A stretch of 20,466 nt of DNA, from contig JBMYWA010000041.1 in NCBI GenBank assembly GCA_049606935.1, positions 1 to 20,466 of the forward strand. The letters run 5' to 3'. The notes under the pieces were generated by a model. The model worked only from the letters and a program-made list of their open reading frames with translations, searched no databases and had not been told where the DNA came from. Of this stretch, positions 7,019-15,777 are shown piece by piece. The stretch is from CAJXZP01 sp049606935. Lineage in GTDB: Bacteria > Bacteroidota > Bacteroidia > Flavobacteriales_G > Salibacteraceae. Each line of letters begins with the position of its first letter. The stretch's first letter is position 1. A program made the position numbers and the translations under genes.

Positions 7019-10000
7019 TTAAAATTCACATTCTTCTTCATAGCTATCGCAATGGTATAAATGCTGTTTTTGATGCTGCACTTTCTGAGTAGGATTACCA
7101 GAATTTTTAGCCTCCATCATGGCTTTAATTAATCGTTGTCTTTCTGCTAAATTTCGTTTTTGTAATTCTAAATCTTTCTGTTTGCTGTAATAAACTGCTC
7201 CATCAATCCAAACCATTTCTGGATGAGAATAAACCGATAAAGGATTTCCAGACCATAAAACCAAATCGGCATCTTTACCCGGAGTAATGCTTCCCACCCT
7301 ATGGTCAATATGCAACATCTTGGCAGGATTAATAGTCACCATGTTTAACGCCTCTGTTTCGGTCATTCCACCGTATTTAATCGTTTTTGCCGCCTCTTGA
7401 TTCAATCTCCTACCCATTTCAGCATCATCAGAGTTAATAGCGGTTAAAACGCCTTGTTTTGTTAATATGGCGGCATTGTAAGGAATAGCGTCATTCACTT
7501 CAAATTTATATGCCCACCAATCTGCAAACGTGGAGGCATATGCTCCATGCTTTTTCATTTTATCGGCCACTTTGTAACCTTCTAAAATGTGGGTAAATGT
7601 GTTAATTCGAAAGCCCATACTATCCGCTACATTCATTAGCATGGTAATTTCCGATTGAATGTAAGAGTGGCAGGTGATATAGCGTTCATCATTCATGATT
7701 TCCACTAAAGCATCTAACTCCAAATCTCGCCTTGGCGTTTGCTTAGTTTTGAGTTGTTTCTTGGTAGCGCCATTAAAAGCCGACCATTCTTTTTGATACA
7801 CCTTGGCTCGGTTAAAAGCATCCACATACACCTGCTCTACACCCATTCTCGTTTGCGGAAACCGAATAGAATTTCGCCTATCAGAATTAGATTGTTTTAC
7901 ATTTTCACCTAGCGCAAATTTTATGGATTTCGCATCCGATTTTAGTTTTAATCCTTCTGCGCCCTGGCCCCAACGCAATTTTATGATTTGCGCTTGTCCG
8001 CCAATAGGGTTAGCTGACCCATGTAATAACTGTACCGAGGTTACTCCCCCTGATAATTGTCGGTAAATATTAATATCATCTGGATTAATAACATCTCCTA
8101 TTCTTACTTCTGCTGTATTGTTTTGCCCACCTTCATTAACGCCTCGTTTAATGGCAATATGCGAATGTTCATCTACAATTCCGGGAGTTAAATGCATGCC
8201 AGAACCATCTACAACTTCTAATCCTCCCGGGTTCGATATATTTTTACCAACCGCTTCAATTTTTCCATTAGATACCAATACACTTCCCTTAAATCTACCC
8301 GTAGAATCACAGCTCCAAATGGTCACATTTTTTATAAAGTAATCTTTTGGAGTGGCAACCATGGTATCACCAAAAGCCATATTTGGATAAAACACTTGGC
8401 CTGCTACTTCTTTCATTTTCACACTATCACCGTAGGTAATATGGTTTATTTCCTTTTGCTTGATAGCTGTCCATTCACTCCAAATTCCATTTCCATCCTG
8501 CGCTTTACCATCAATTATTTTTCCTTTAAAGTTGACTTTTCCAACCATTCTAATTGGTCCAGGTTTTTTAGCACTTCCTTTTTCAAATTGAATATTTACT
8601 AAATCATTTTCTACTGTAATTTTTCCTTTTTGTGGGGTTTCTTCTGTACCACCTAGAGTTGTGGATATAGCAAACCCTTTCTTACTTTCAATAATGTTCA
8701 ATTTGTACAAAACACCTCCAAAATTCATGTTGTAATTTCCCGAAGGGTTAACGGTTAATGCACTGGAAATAATGTTTCTTTCACCTTGAGTCCAATTTTC
8801 TAGTATGCGACCGTTCCCTACAAAAATATCTTCACTACAAATGATGAAGTTAGCCATTTTACCTGATTCTAGAGTTCCTAATTCATTTTCCATTTTTATG
8901 AATTTAGCTGGAATTTCGGTTAGCGATGCCAAGGCTTTTTCTTTAGGTAATCCATACTGAATAGATAATCTCAAATTTGCCCAAAACTTCTTTTGATCGG
9001 CATAAGATGTTACTGCAAAAGGAATTTCATTTTCATGCATTAGTGCTAAATTGGTTGGTGCCAACTCCCATTCTTTCATTTTTTGCAAACTAATGTATTC
9101 GGCATCCAATGGATCAGTTACATCATAGGGTTCAGGAAACTTTAATGGAAGAATTAATGACTGACCACTTTCTTTAATCTCTGAAACTCGTTTATACTCA
9201 TCACCACCACCAGCTACAATAAATGGAATTTCAAACTCCTTACTTATCTCCGCTACTCTAAGAACGGACTGGTAATTTCGGCCATCAAAAATTTGAGGTA
9301 ATTCAGCATTATCATTAATAGCTTGCAAAGAAATATTTAACTTCGGATTTAATTCATTTTCATACCATTGAGCATCATACATGGCTTGTCTAAACAATGC
9401 AATAGAACCCATTAATGAAGTAGGGTAAACTTGTGAGGAGTTTCCTTTACCAAAGCCATGAAATGCCGCTCCTTTTGCTTTAATAATCTTATTTGACGAA
9501 CTAGAGCCTACAGAGGTAACCACACCTGTTCCTCTCATTATTCCATTTATTTGATGAGAGAGAGTAACACCAAACCCAAGATTTCTGAGCTTTTTTGCTT
9601 CCTCCTTATTTGCCTCAAAATGAGTTACCGCATCATATTGTGGATGAATGGCATCATTCCAGTAAAATGATCCATTATTATCAGCTACAAATTGTGGTCT
9701 AGGCGTACTTTTTCTTTTAGCCACTTTAGGCAAACCATAATTACTACCCAGTTCTATAAAAGAGGGGTAAATGAATTTTCCTTTTAAGTCAAAAACTACT
9801 GCGTTCACAGGTACCTGCACATTTTCACCACTAGCCAAAACCTTACCGTCTTGAATTACTAAGGTGCCGTTTTCTATAATTTGGTTACTTGAAACAACCA
9901 ATTGTGCATTGGTAAAAGCATAAATAGTATGTGATGGTGAATACACTCCATTTAACGGTGTCATATTTTGACTAAACGCAGAAAACAATAAGTGAATGCA

Positions 10001-10030
10001 AAAAAGAAAGGCGGATAGCTTTTTAATCAT
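7019..10030 (-). CDS. Secreted double-domain amidohydrolase; first domain degenerate, second intact
   Basis: This 1003-residue exported protein has a signal peptide at 1-20. Its first amidohydrolase domain (about 35-430) reads YPSFIELGSNYG where HxH is expected, and is degenerate. A beta-rich linker (about 430-550) joins it to a second domain (about 560-950). That domain keeps TPGIVDEHSHI (H622, H624), CHSY (H788), TFTHILEG (H814) and NSDDAEM (D868), a complete metal set like that of imidazolonepropionase-type enzymes. The C-terminus is rich in His, Cys and acidic residues (HQKQHLYHCDSYEEECEF), a possible metal-binding tail. The substrate cannot be told from sequence; peptide or cyclic amide hydrolysis in the periplasm is the family expectation. 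It is the first gene of the operon and ends at or inside the start of the smaller amidohydrolase. A TAAATTTG box lies 6 nt before its ATG. Confidence 0.9.
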   Translation of the reverse strand: MIKKLSAFLFCIHLLFSAFSQNMTPLNGVYSPSHTIYAFTNAQLVVSSNQIIENGTLVIQDGKVLASGENVQVPVNAVVFDLKGKFIYPSFIELGSNYGLPKVAKRKSTPRPQFVADNNGSFYWNDAIHPQYDAVTHFEANKEEAKKLRNLGFGVTLSHQINGIMRGTGVVTSVGSSSSNKIIKAKGAAFHGFGKGNSSQVYPTSLMGSIALFRQAMYDAQWYENELNPKLNISLQAINDNAELPQIFDGRNYQSVLRVAEISKEFEIPFIVAGGGDEYKRVSEIKESGQSLILPLKFPEPYDVTDPLDAEYISLQKMKEWELAPTNLALMHENEIPFAVTSYADQKKFWANLRLSIQYGLPKEKALASLTEIPAKFIKMENELGTLESGKMANFIICSEDIFVGNGRILENWTQGERNIISSALTVNPSGNYNMNFGGVLYKLNIIESKKGFAISTTLGGTEETPQKGKITVENDLVNIQFEKGSAKKPGPIRMVGKVNFKGKIIDGKAQDGNGIWSEWTAIKQKEINHITYGDSVKMKEVAGQVFYPNMAFGDTMVATPKDYFIKNVTIWSCDSTGRFKGSVLVSNGKIEAVGKNISNPGGLEVVDGSGMHLTPGIVDEHSHIAIKRGVNEGGQNNTAEVRIGDVINPDDINIYRQLSGGVTSVQLLHGSANPIGGQAQIIKLRWGQGAEGLKLKSDAKSIKFALGENVKQSNSDRRNSIRFPQTRMGVEQVYVDAFNRAKVYQKEWSAFNGATKKQLKTKQTPRRDLELDALVEIMNDERYITCHSYIQSEITMLMNVADSMGFRINTFTHILEGYKVADKMKKHGAYASTFADWWAYKFEVNDAIPYNAAILTKQGVLTAINSDDAEMGRRLNQEAAKTIKYGGMTETEALNMVTINPAKMLHIDHRVGSITPGKDADLVLWSGNPLSVYSHPEMVWIDGAVYYSKQKDLELQKRNLAERQRLIKAMMEAKNSGNPTQKVQHQKQHLYHCDSYEEECEF

Positions 10031-10035
10031 GTCAA

Positions 10036-10043
10036 CAAATTTA
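10036..10043 (-). promoter_or_regulatory. Possible -7 box immediately upstream of the amidohydrolase operon
   Basis: TAAATTTG on the minus strand fits TAnnTTTG exactly but ends only 5 nt before the ATG at 10030. No good -33 box lies at the usual distance. If used, the mRNA would be nearly leaderless. Chance occurrence in AT-rich DNA is a real alternative. Confidence 0.25.
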
Positions 10044-10095
10044 ATTATTTGATTAGGCCATAGTTGTTTGCACTATTCAAATTATTCACAACAAA

Positions 10096-10121
10096 AAAGC
10101 CCCATGAAAACATGAGGCTTT
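10096..10121 (-). terminator. Terminator of the lamin-tail-domain protein gene
   Basis: AAAGCCCCATG (10096-10106) pairs with CATGAGGCTTT (10111-10121) around an AAAA loop, with one mismatch. On the minus strand the stem is followed by TTTTTT. It begins about 20 bp after the stop at 10141. Confidence 0.87.
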
Positions 10122-10140
10122 AAATTTAAATATTGTATTG

Positions 10141-13100
10141 TTATTTAACCACTACCCGGTTAATTTGAACATCATTATTGGAAAGAATGGTTTTTACCAC
10201 AAACAAACCTGCAGCCATTGCATTGGTAGGAATCTTAACCGTGGCATCATTTGTACGTTTTGTGGAAATAACCTTTCCATTTAGGTCAATAATTTGAATT
10301 TCTTTAATAGTCTCCTTACTGGAAACTAGGCCAACAATAATTTCTTGGTTAGAATAAAAGACTTTTAAATTATCATTTTGTAAATCAATTACGCTTGTAA
10401 CGGTGGTAGTTGTATCTGGATTTCCTACATGTCCTGAACCGTTATTATTCTTTTTAGGAATGATATGCAGGTAAAACCTATTTGCCCATTCTTTTGGTGA
10501 ACTATCGAATGAATAACCATCTTGTTTTAAGTTGTGAAAAGATCTCATAAATCTATCTTCTAACAATACTTCGCGATTATTAAATGAGCCCACTAACGAA
10601 TCTAATTGAATAGTATATGTAGATGTTTGAGCAGTTTGAAAATACAACGGAATAACTCTAGCGTCATTAGTCAATTCACTCATTCCATTAAATACTAATT
10701 TCTTATCATCCAATTTAGTACAGAAGTTAAAATCACCGTTTGGCAATTTAAGCGCATCATATTTGCTATCATAACCATCTTCTGCATCCATGTCAAAATA
10801 CATTCTAAGCGGGTCATTTTCACCATTTAAATCTGTAACATCTAAGTACACCCCTTCAAAAGACAGAATAGATCTAAAATCGTTATCTGTATGATGTCTC
10901 ATACTATTGGTAAAAGAAATATCATAAGCATAACCATCGGTTGAAGTATTGGCATCTACATAAAACCCTTGACAGGAAGATATATACTGCGTTGTATGGG
11001 TGCTATTGTAGGTACTGTAAGATGAATTAGTGTTCATACCGGTTCCTGGGTTATAGAGGTAAATGGCATTAGACATAGTTGTGGCATTGTTTGCATCAAT
11101 AAAATCGGCTACCGAAATAGATGATGGATAAGGGTTACTTATCAAATTCCAATCATTAGAACCATCGGATGGCGTGTTTGAACTTCCAAAAAGCTTTACC
11201 GTTACATTACCATTATTAAAAGAGCCTGAGGATTTACTAAAAGAAATGGTATTAATTGCATTACCCGGAATAAAATACCCCCTACCAATGTCAAAATTAC
11301 CATCAGGTGATCCTTCTCCGTCCGTTGTACTTACCCCAAGACTTGAGTTCATGGCATACAAATTTCCAGAACAATTTAAATTCCCCGCTAAATCTTCATC
11401 ATATTTCCATGACTGGCTAGAGGCTTCAAAAACATAAATATCACAATTAAAGTGATTGGTAAAAACATCGGTTATGTCTACATCACTTAAAAATGGGGTG
11501 CCCCATACATTATAGTCTGTATTATTATTATGACTTTCCTTTTGCACTATAATTGTTCCGGAGCAAGAAATTGCTCCTGAACTAGTAACGGCTAAAGAAG
11601 CATCATTTTCCAAAATAATTGAATCAGAAACTACCACTGTTTGAGTAGAAATATTGACCCCGGCATTTGACATAACTCTTAGGGTTTCTAATAATGCTCC
11701 ATTATCAATATTAGCCTGTCCATCTACTACAACAGCTTTTCCAGCAGCAGTGAGGTTTGATGGTTTGGTATCGGCAAAGCCTGTTGCCCCAGCCCATCCT
11801 CCGTTGGCATATACAAGGTCTACATTTTCAAAATTTTCATAATCTTCAATATAGCCAGGAGTTGCATTTGAATTAGATACTAAATTATCATCCCAATGTC
11901 CAAGGGGCATTTGGTAAACCTTAATTCCAGTACCTCCTGTTTTTAGTTTAGTCTCATCAATAAGGGTTCCGTCATCAACACCCTCAGTGCCTCCAAGTTT
12001 TAAAACAAAAAACTTATCATTTCCAAAATTGTTAATTCCAGTTCTATTGTAATTTACTGTATTTCCTGTTGAAGCGAGAGTAATCCCCCAAGTGCTTTCA
12101 AAATTAGATTGAGCTCTATTTCTATTTAATATTAAAAATCCATTTGCTGGAACCGTTATCACACCATCAAAATCTCTACCAATATCAACAATTTCTGCTG
12201 TTGAGGCAGAATTGTTAACTACCATTTTACAACCTAATAAATTGATATCTGTAGAAGTTGTATTGAAAAGTTCAATGTATCCATAATCTGTATTAGAATT
12301 TCGTACATATTCACTAATAATTACATCACCTACAGATGGCGGATTATAGAAAGTTGAAATCGAATATCCTTTACTCCATTCGATTCCATTTCTGGTAAAA
12401 ATAGTCAAGTAATAAGTTTGACCTCCTGTTAAACCCGTTATTCCTACATCAGTACCAGAGCCTTTATACACAACGTTTCCACCTAATAAAGAGGTTCCAG
12501 AACCCACAGTTGTATTTGCTGTATAGGCACTTCCGTTTCCGGCAGGAATTCCGCTAGATAATGCAGAACCTTGATTTGCAACAACTAAGACTTCATCAAA
12601 ACTAGATGCTGGATCCGTCCACTTTAAATTAATATTTGACGCATCATGTAGCACATAAGGAGATTGCACATTAGAAATGTTTTCTTTTATAGATACGTTG
12701 TCAAAGTTGTGAATTCTTGTTCCAAAAATATTTCGGACTTTAATGACTATCTGCAAATTTGACCCCGATAAGGAATCGTGAGTTGCTGTTAATGATGTAA
12801 AATCACCACTATTTTCACCGTTGGTTTCAAAGGCAATTTCTGCCCCCCCATCTAAAACGTAATAAACATTAATGTACTCGGTTCCAGCTAATGACCCGGT
12901 CTCAGATAGGTCTACACTCAAATCAACCGAAGAAACGGATGAGATATCCACCAATTTAGAATACCAAATAGCTTCCCCATCTAAATCGGTGCCTTCAAAA
13001 ACTTCAGAAACCACCTTAAAATAATCAGATGCATCTGCCAAGTCAATCGAACCATTCGAAACATCAATAGTCCAATCTACACTAGAAGTATCATAGGTGT

Positions 13101-13230
13101 ATGCAGCTGGCCCAACAACCCCTTTACCATTTTGCCCAGAAAAATCTTCTAAATAGGGTAGTTGTGCAAATGAAATTTGTGAAAAAAGCGTTAAGCAAAA
13201 AAGCAATAGTAGGTGCTTTATATTATTCAT
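10141..13230 (-). CDS. T9SS-secreted multidomain protein with lamin tail domain
   Basis: This 1029-residue exported protein has a signal peptide at 1-22 (ending SFAQ). The N-terminal region (about 25-185) looks like a jelly-roll carbohydrate-binding-like domain (LPYLEDFSGQNG, HNFDNVSIKE). A fibronectin-III-like segment follows (about 190-295, ITGLTGGQTYYLTIFTRNG). A lamin tail domain lies at about 300-460 (GDVIISEYVRNSNTDYGYIE, LFNTTSTDINLLGCKMVV). The middle (about 490-780) is Thr/Ser/Asn-rich with W-NLISNPYPSSI, typical of Bacteroidota surface proteins. The last 75 residues (LKVFYSN..., IKEIQIIDLNGKVI, AAGLFVVKTI, RVVVK) form a T9SS type A sorting domain. The protein is expected to cross the outer membrane and stay on the cell surface or be released. 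No catalytic motif is visible; adhesion or substrate binding is a guess. It is monocistronic, with its own promoter and terminator. Confidence 0.9.
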   Translation of the reverse strand: MNNIKHLLLLFCLTLFSQISFAQLPYLEDFSGQNGKGVVGPAAYTYDTSSVDWTIDVSNGSIDLADASDYFKVVSEVFEGTDLDGEAIWYSKLVDISSVSSVDLSVDLSETGSLAGTEYINVYYVLDGGAEIAFETNGENSGDFTSLTATHDSLSGSNLQIVIKVRNIFGTRIHNFDNVSIKENISNVQSPYVLHDASNINLKWTDPASSFDEVLVVANQGSALSSGIPAGNGSAYTANTTVGSGTSLLGGNVVYKGSGTDVGITGLTGGQTYYLTIFTRNGIEWSKGYSISTFYNPPSVGDVIISEYVRNSNTDYGYIELFNTTSTDINLLGCKMVVNNSASTAEIVDIGRDFDGVITVPANGFLILNRNRAQSNFESTWGITLASTGNTVNYNRTGINNFGNDKFFVLKLGGTEGVDDGTLIDETKLKTGGTGIKVYQMPLGHWDDNLVSNSNATPGYIEDYENFENVDLVYANGGWAGATGFADTKPSNLTAAGKAVVVDGQANIDNGALLETLRVMSNAGVNISTQTVVVSDSIILENDASLAVTSSGAISCSGTIIVQKESHNNNTDYNVWGTPFLSDVDITDVFTNHFNCDIYVFEASSQSWKYDEDLAGNLNCSGNLYAMNSSLGVSTTDGEGSPDGNFDIGRGYFIPGNAINTISFSKSSGSFNNGNVTVKLFGSSNTPSDGSNDWNLISNPYPSSISVADFIDANNATTMSNAIYLYNPGTGMNTNSSYSTYNSTHTTQYISSCQGFYVDANTSTDGYAYDISFTNSMRHHTDNDFRSILSFEGVYLDVTDLNGENDPLRMYFDMDAEDGYDSKYDALKLPNGDFNFCTKLDDKKLVFNGMSELTNDARVIPLYFQTAQTSTYTIQLDSLVGSFNNREVLLEDRFMRSFHNLKQDGYSFDSSPKEWANRFYLHIIPKKNNNGSGHVGNPDTTTTVTSVIDLQNDNLKVFYSNQEIIVGLVSSKETIKEIQIIDLNGKVISTKRTNDATVKIPTNAMAAGLFVVKTILSNNDVQINRVVVK

Positions 13231-13261
13231 TTTGATTGATTTAAATTAGTACGTGGTTAAA

Positions 13262-13269
13262 CAAACATA
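13262..13269 (-). promoter_or_regulatory. Putative -7 box for the lamin-tail-domain protein gene
   Basis: TATGTTTG on the minus strand matches TAnnTTTG exactly. It lies 31 bp before the ATG at 13230, and a T-rich stretch falls about 19-20 nt further upstream as a weak -33 box. It implies a 5' leader of about 20-25 nt. Confidence 0.45.
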
Positions 13270-13385
13270 ACAAATTGACCAAATATTAAAAAATAATACT
13301 ATCATTATTTAAAGATTACTGTTCATTTAGATACTATTTATTGATTAGGATTATTTTCGCTTTGTAATACCGATTTCGAAAAATA

Positions 13386-14360
13386 ATGAAAGAAAAAGAG
13401 GCGAATATCAAAATTTTGCAAACCATCTTTAACCATAAATACGGCATACTGGCAGTTGCACTCTCATTTTTTATTATATCCATTGGGATTTCTTTGAGTA
13501 TGGATAAAAAATACGCGGCTCAAGGAATTGTATATCCCACCAAATCGAATGAAATTAAAAAAGAGGTTAATGACCCTGGTTTTGGCTATCAAATTCATAC
13601 CGACAGACTTGTACAATTATTTGAGTCAAATCAAATGCGAAATGAAATGGTAGATAGGTTTAACCTAATTCAATATTACGAATTAGATACCACGAGCAAA
13701 AATTGGGTGTCTAAGCTGATCAAAAAATATGAAGAAGACATCACCATTGACCGAACCAAATATCTTTCGGTAGTTATAAACGCAGAGTTTAAAAGCCCAG
13801 AATTAGCTGCTGAAATGGTGAATAATATGATTTCATACGTAGATACACTAAGGAGAAATATTTATTTAGAAAACACGCAAATCTTAGTTGATGATTTAAA
13901 GCCCAAAATGGCTCTTCAAGAAATGATTGTGGACAGCTTATTGGATCGGATATCTAATGCTTCGGAACAAGGAAATGAAAATGCTTTAAGTCAAAATACT
14001 ATTGCTCAAATAAATAAAAGGAAGGAAAATGGTCATCATTTAAATGGCGATGATGCCGTAAAAAAAGCCTTATTGAACAATTATTCTGTACAATTAGAAA
14101 AGTTAATATCTCAGTATTATTTGGAGCTTGGAATTTTAAATGGTTATCAATCTCAATTAATTTTAGCAAATGACAGGCTCTCCATGCCATTCCCTAAAAT
14201 TTATACGGTAACATCTGCTATGGTAAATAGCAAGAAAACATCTCCTAAAAACCTCATCAATGGTCTTATTGGTCTTGTTTTAGGCTTATTGTGCAGTGTT
14301 TTCTACTACTCTATTGCCGATAATCTTTCCGTTATTTTAGATGATTTAAAATCCCAATAG
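13386..14360 (+). CDS. Wzz-like polysaccharide chain-length determinant / co-polymerase
   Basis: This 324-residue inner-membrane protein has the polysaccharide co-polymerase layout. A short cytoplasmic N-terminus leads to TM1 (about 18-38), a large periplasmic loop with coiled-coil helices (about 75-265), and TM2 (about 289-309) with a short cytoplasmic tail. The AAQGIVYP strand after TM1 and the 'P-x-I-x-T-V-T-S-A-x-V-N-S-K-K-T-S-P' run before TM2 fit Wzz/PCP-1 proteins. There is no C-terminal tyrosine kinase, so it is not the fused Wzc type. Its stop and the next start are separated by one base, so it is coupled to a Wzy-like polymerase or ligase. The pair probably sets chain length and polymerises or attaches a surface polysaccharide. 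The upstream -7 candidate (TCGCTTTG, 13357-13364) is weak. Confidence 0.8.
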   Translation: MKEKEANIKILQTIFNHKYGILAVALSFFIISIGISLSMDKKYAAQGIVYPTKSNEIKKEVNDPGFGYQIHTDRLVQLFESNQMRNEMVDRFNLIQYYELDTTSKNWVSKLIKKYEEDITIDRTKYLSVVINAEFKSPELAAEMVNNMISYVDTLRRNIYLENTQILVDDLKPKMALQEMIVDSLLDRISNASEQGNENALSQNTIAQINKRKENGHHLNGDDAVKKALLNNYSVQLEKLISQYYLELGILNGYQSQLILANDRLSMPFPKIYTVTSAMVNSKKTSPKNLINGLIGLVLGLLCSVFYYSIADNLSVILDDLKSQ

Positions 14361-14361
14361 C

Positions 14362-15777
14362 ATGGGTTTTTCCGAAATGGTTTGGTTAAAAATTACAGCA
14401 ATTTTGTGCGTTTTAATTGCTTTGATTTTGTTAATTCTAGATTATTCGCAAATTTCATTTATTCTATTTTTTATTGTTTCAGCCTTAATAATCTCCTTTA
14501 GGTTCTCAAACCTTTTGGGGCTAATCATCTTTTTAACGCCCCTAAGTATAAACGTATCTATTCCCGGTTTGTTAAGGTTATCCCTTCCAACAGAAGGTTT
14601 ATTACTATTTTTTTGTTTTCTGTTTCTAATAAAAATTTTAAATGGGTACAGGTTGAAAATTCACTTTTGGAAACACCCTATTTCAGTTTTCCTACTATTG
14701 GATTTATCATGGACTTTATTGTCTAGTTTTTTCTCAGAACTACCTATCGTTTCCATAAAACGTTTGGTAATAAAGTCCCTCTTTATCTTGATTTTTTTTT
14801 ATTTAATACCACTTTTATTAAAAAAAAGAAACCTATTTCTCGTTTATGGACTTGGCTTTATAGTTCCAATTATATGGGCTACCTACAAACACTATTTATA
14901 CGGGTTTGGGTATGAGGCGAGTTTGCTAACTAGTGTGCCTTTTTATGATGAGCATGCAGTTTACGCAGCTTGCTCTGCATTTATTCTACCCTATTTTTTG
15001 CTTAAAACATGGAAGCAAAAACAACAACGACTATTTCACTTTCTAATTTCGGTATTATTCATTCTTGCCTTGCTTTTATCCTATTCACGAGCAGCTTGGA
15101 TTAGTATCATAGTATCCATTTTGTTTTGGATCCTTATTGAATTAAAAGTTTCTTTAAAACAATATAAAATCATGTTTGCTTTATCCCTGCTAACCTTGCT
15201 GGTTTCCTTCAATCCAATTTATGAAAACTTCAAGAAAAATAGTGCTAAATATAATGATGAAATAGGTTCTCACCTTGTTTCGGTAACCAACTTAAAAGAC
15301 GATGCCAGTAACCTTGAACGAATTAATAGATGGATTTGCGCTATTGAAATATTTAAAGACAATCCTGCTTTTGGCTCTGGACCTGGCACCTACCAATTTG
15401 TATACGACCGTTACCAGCATCCTGAAAATATGACTAGAATTAGCACTCATCATGGAGATAATGGCAATGCACATTCTGAATACTTTATGGCGTTATCAGA
15501 GAATGGCCTGTTCGGTTTTTTAATATTTCTAGGAATAGTAATAACCAGTTTTAAAGCATCCATAAAACTGCTTCACAACCAATTAAGTAACGAACACAAA
15601 GCACTAGTTATTTCTGCATTACTTGGATTAATTACTTTTTATACCCATGGTTTATTCAACTCCTTCATAGACTCTAGTAAAATGTCTATTCTAGTATATG
15701 GATCACTTGGAATAATTGCCTCAATCTATACCAAAGTAATTAATGAAAGAAAAGATTTAGAATTAATGAGCGACTAA
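14362..15777 (+). CDS. O-antigen polymerase/ligase family membrane protein (Wzy/WaaL-like)
   Basis: This 471-residue polytopic inner-membrane protein has about ten to twelve hydrophobic helices and the Wzy_C-type core. Visible motifs are SYSRAAWIS (240-248), ERINRWICAIEIFKDNPAFG (319-338), GSGPGTYQ, and a large periplasmic loop ending NAHSEYFMALSENGLFGF (369-386), whose H371-S-E and E-x-GLxG are the family signature. The family either polymerises polysaccharide repeat units or ligates them to an acceptor. Sequence alone does not say which. It is coupled to the Wzz-like gene one base upstream. No glycosyltransferases are in the window, so the repeat unit must be made elsewhere. Its 3' end overlaps the convergent polA gene by 15 bp. 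The first ATG is taken because it follows the Wzz stop directly. Confidence 0.85.
   Translation: MGFSEMVWLKITAILCVLIALILLILDYSQISFILFFIVSALIISFRFSNLLGLIIFLTPLSINVSIPGLLRLSLPTEGLLLFFCFLFLIKILNGYRLKIHFWKHPISVFLLLDLSWTLLSSFFSELPIVSIKRLVIKSLFILIFFYLIPLLLKKRNLFLVYGLGFIVPIIWATYKHYLYGFGYEASLLTSVPFYDEHAVYAACSAFILPYFLLKTWKQKQQRLFHFLISVLFILALLLSYSRAAWISIIVSILFWILIELKVSLKQYKIMFALSLLTLLVSFNPIYENFKKNSAKYNDEIGSHLVSVTNLKDDASNLERINRWICAIEIFKDNPAFGSGPGTYQFVYDRYQHPENMTRISTHHGDNGNAHSEYFMALSENGLFGFLIFLGIVITSFKASIKLLHNQLSNEHKALVISALLGLITFYTHGLFNSFIDSSKMSILVYGSLGIIASIYTKVINERKDLELMSD

Noticed and set aside
6803..8602. Plus-strand open frames opposite the amidohydrolase genes (6803-7060, 7803-8066, 8118-8342, 8396-8602)
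   Set aside because: All lie antisense to well-supported coding regions and have no recognisable domains or promoters.
11174..11842. Plus-strand open frames opposite the lamin-tail-domain protein gene
   Set aside because: They are shadows of the Ser/Thr/Asn-rich coding sequence on the minus strand.
13999..14190. Minus-strand 63-residue frame within the Wzz-like gene, and a similar one at 15292-15474 in the Wzy-like gene
   Set aside because: They are antisense to genes with clear family motifs and show no start context or domains.
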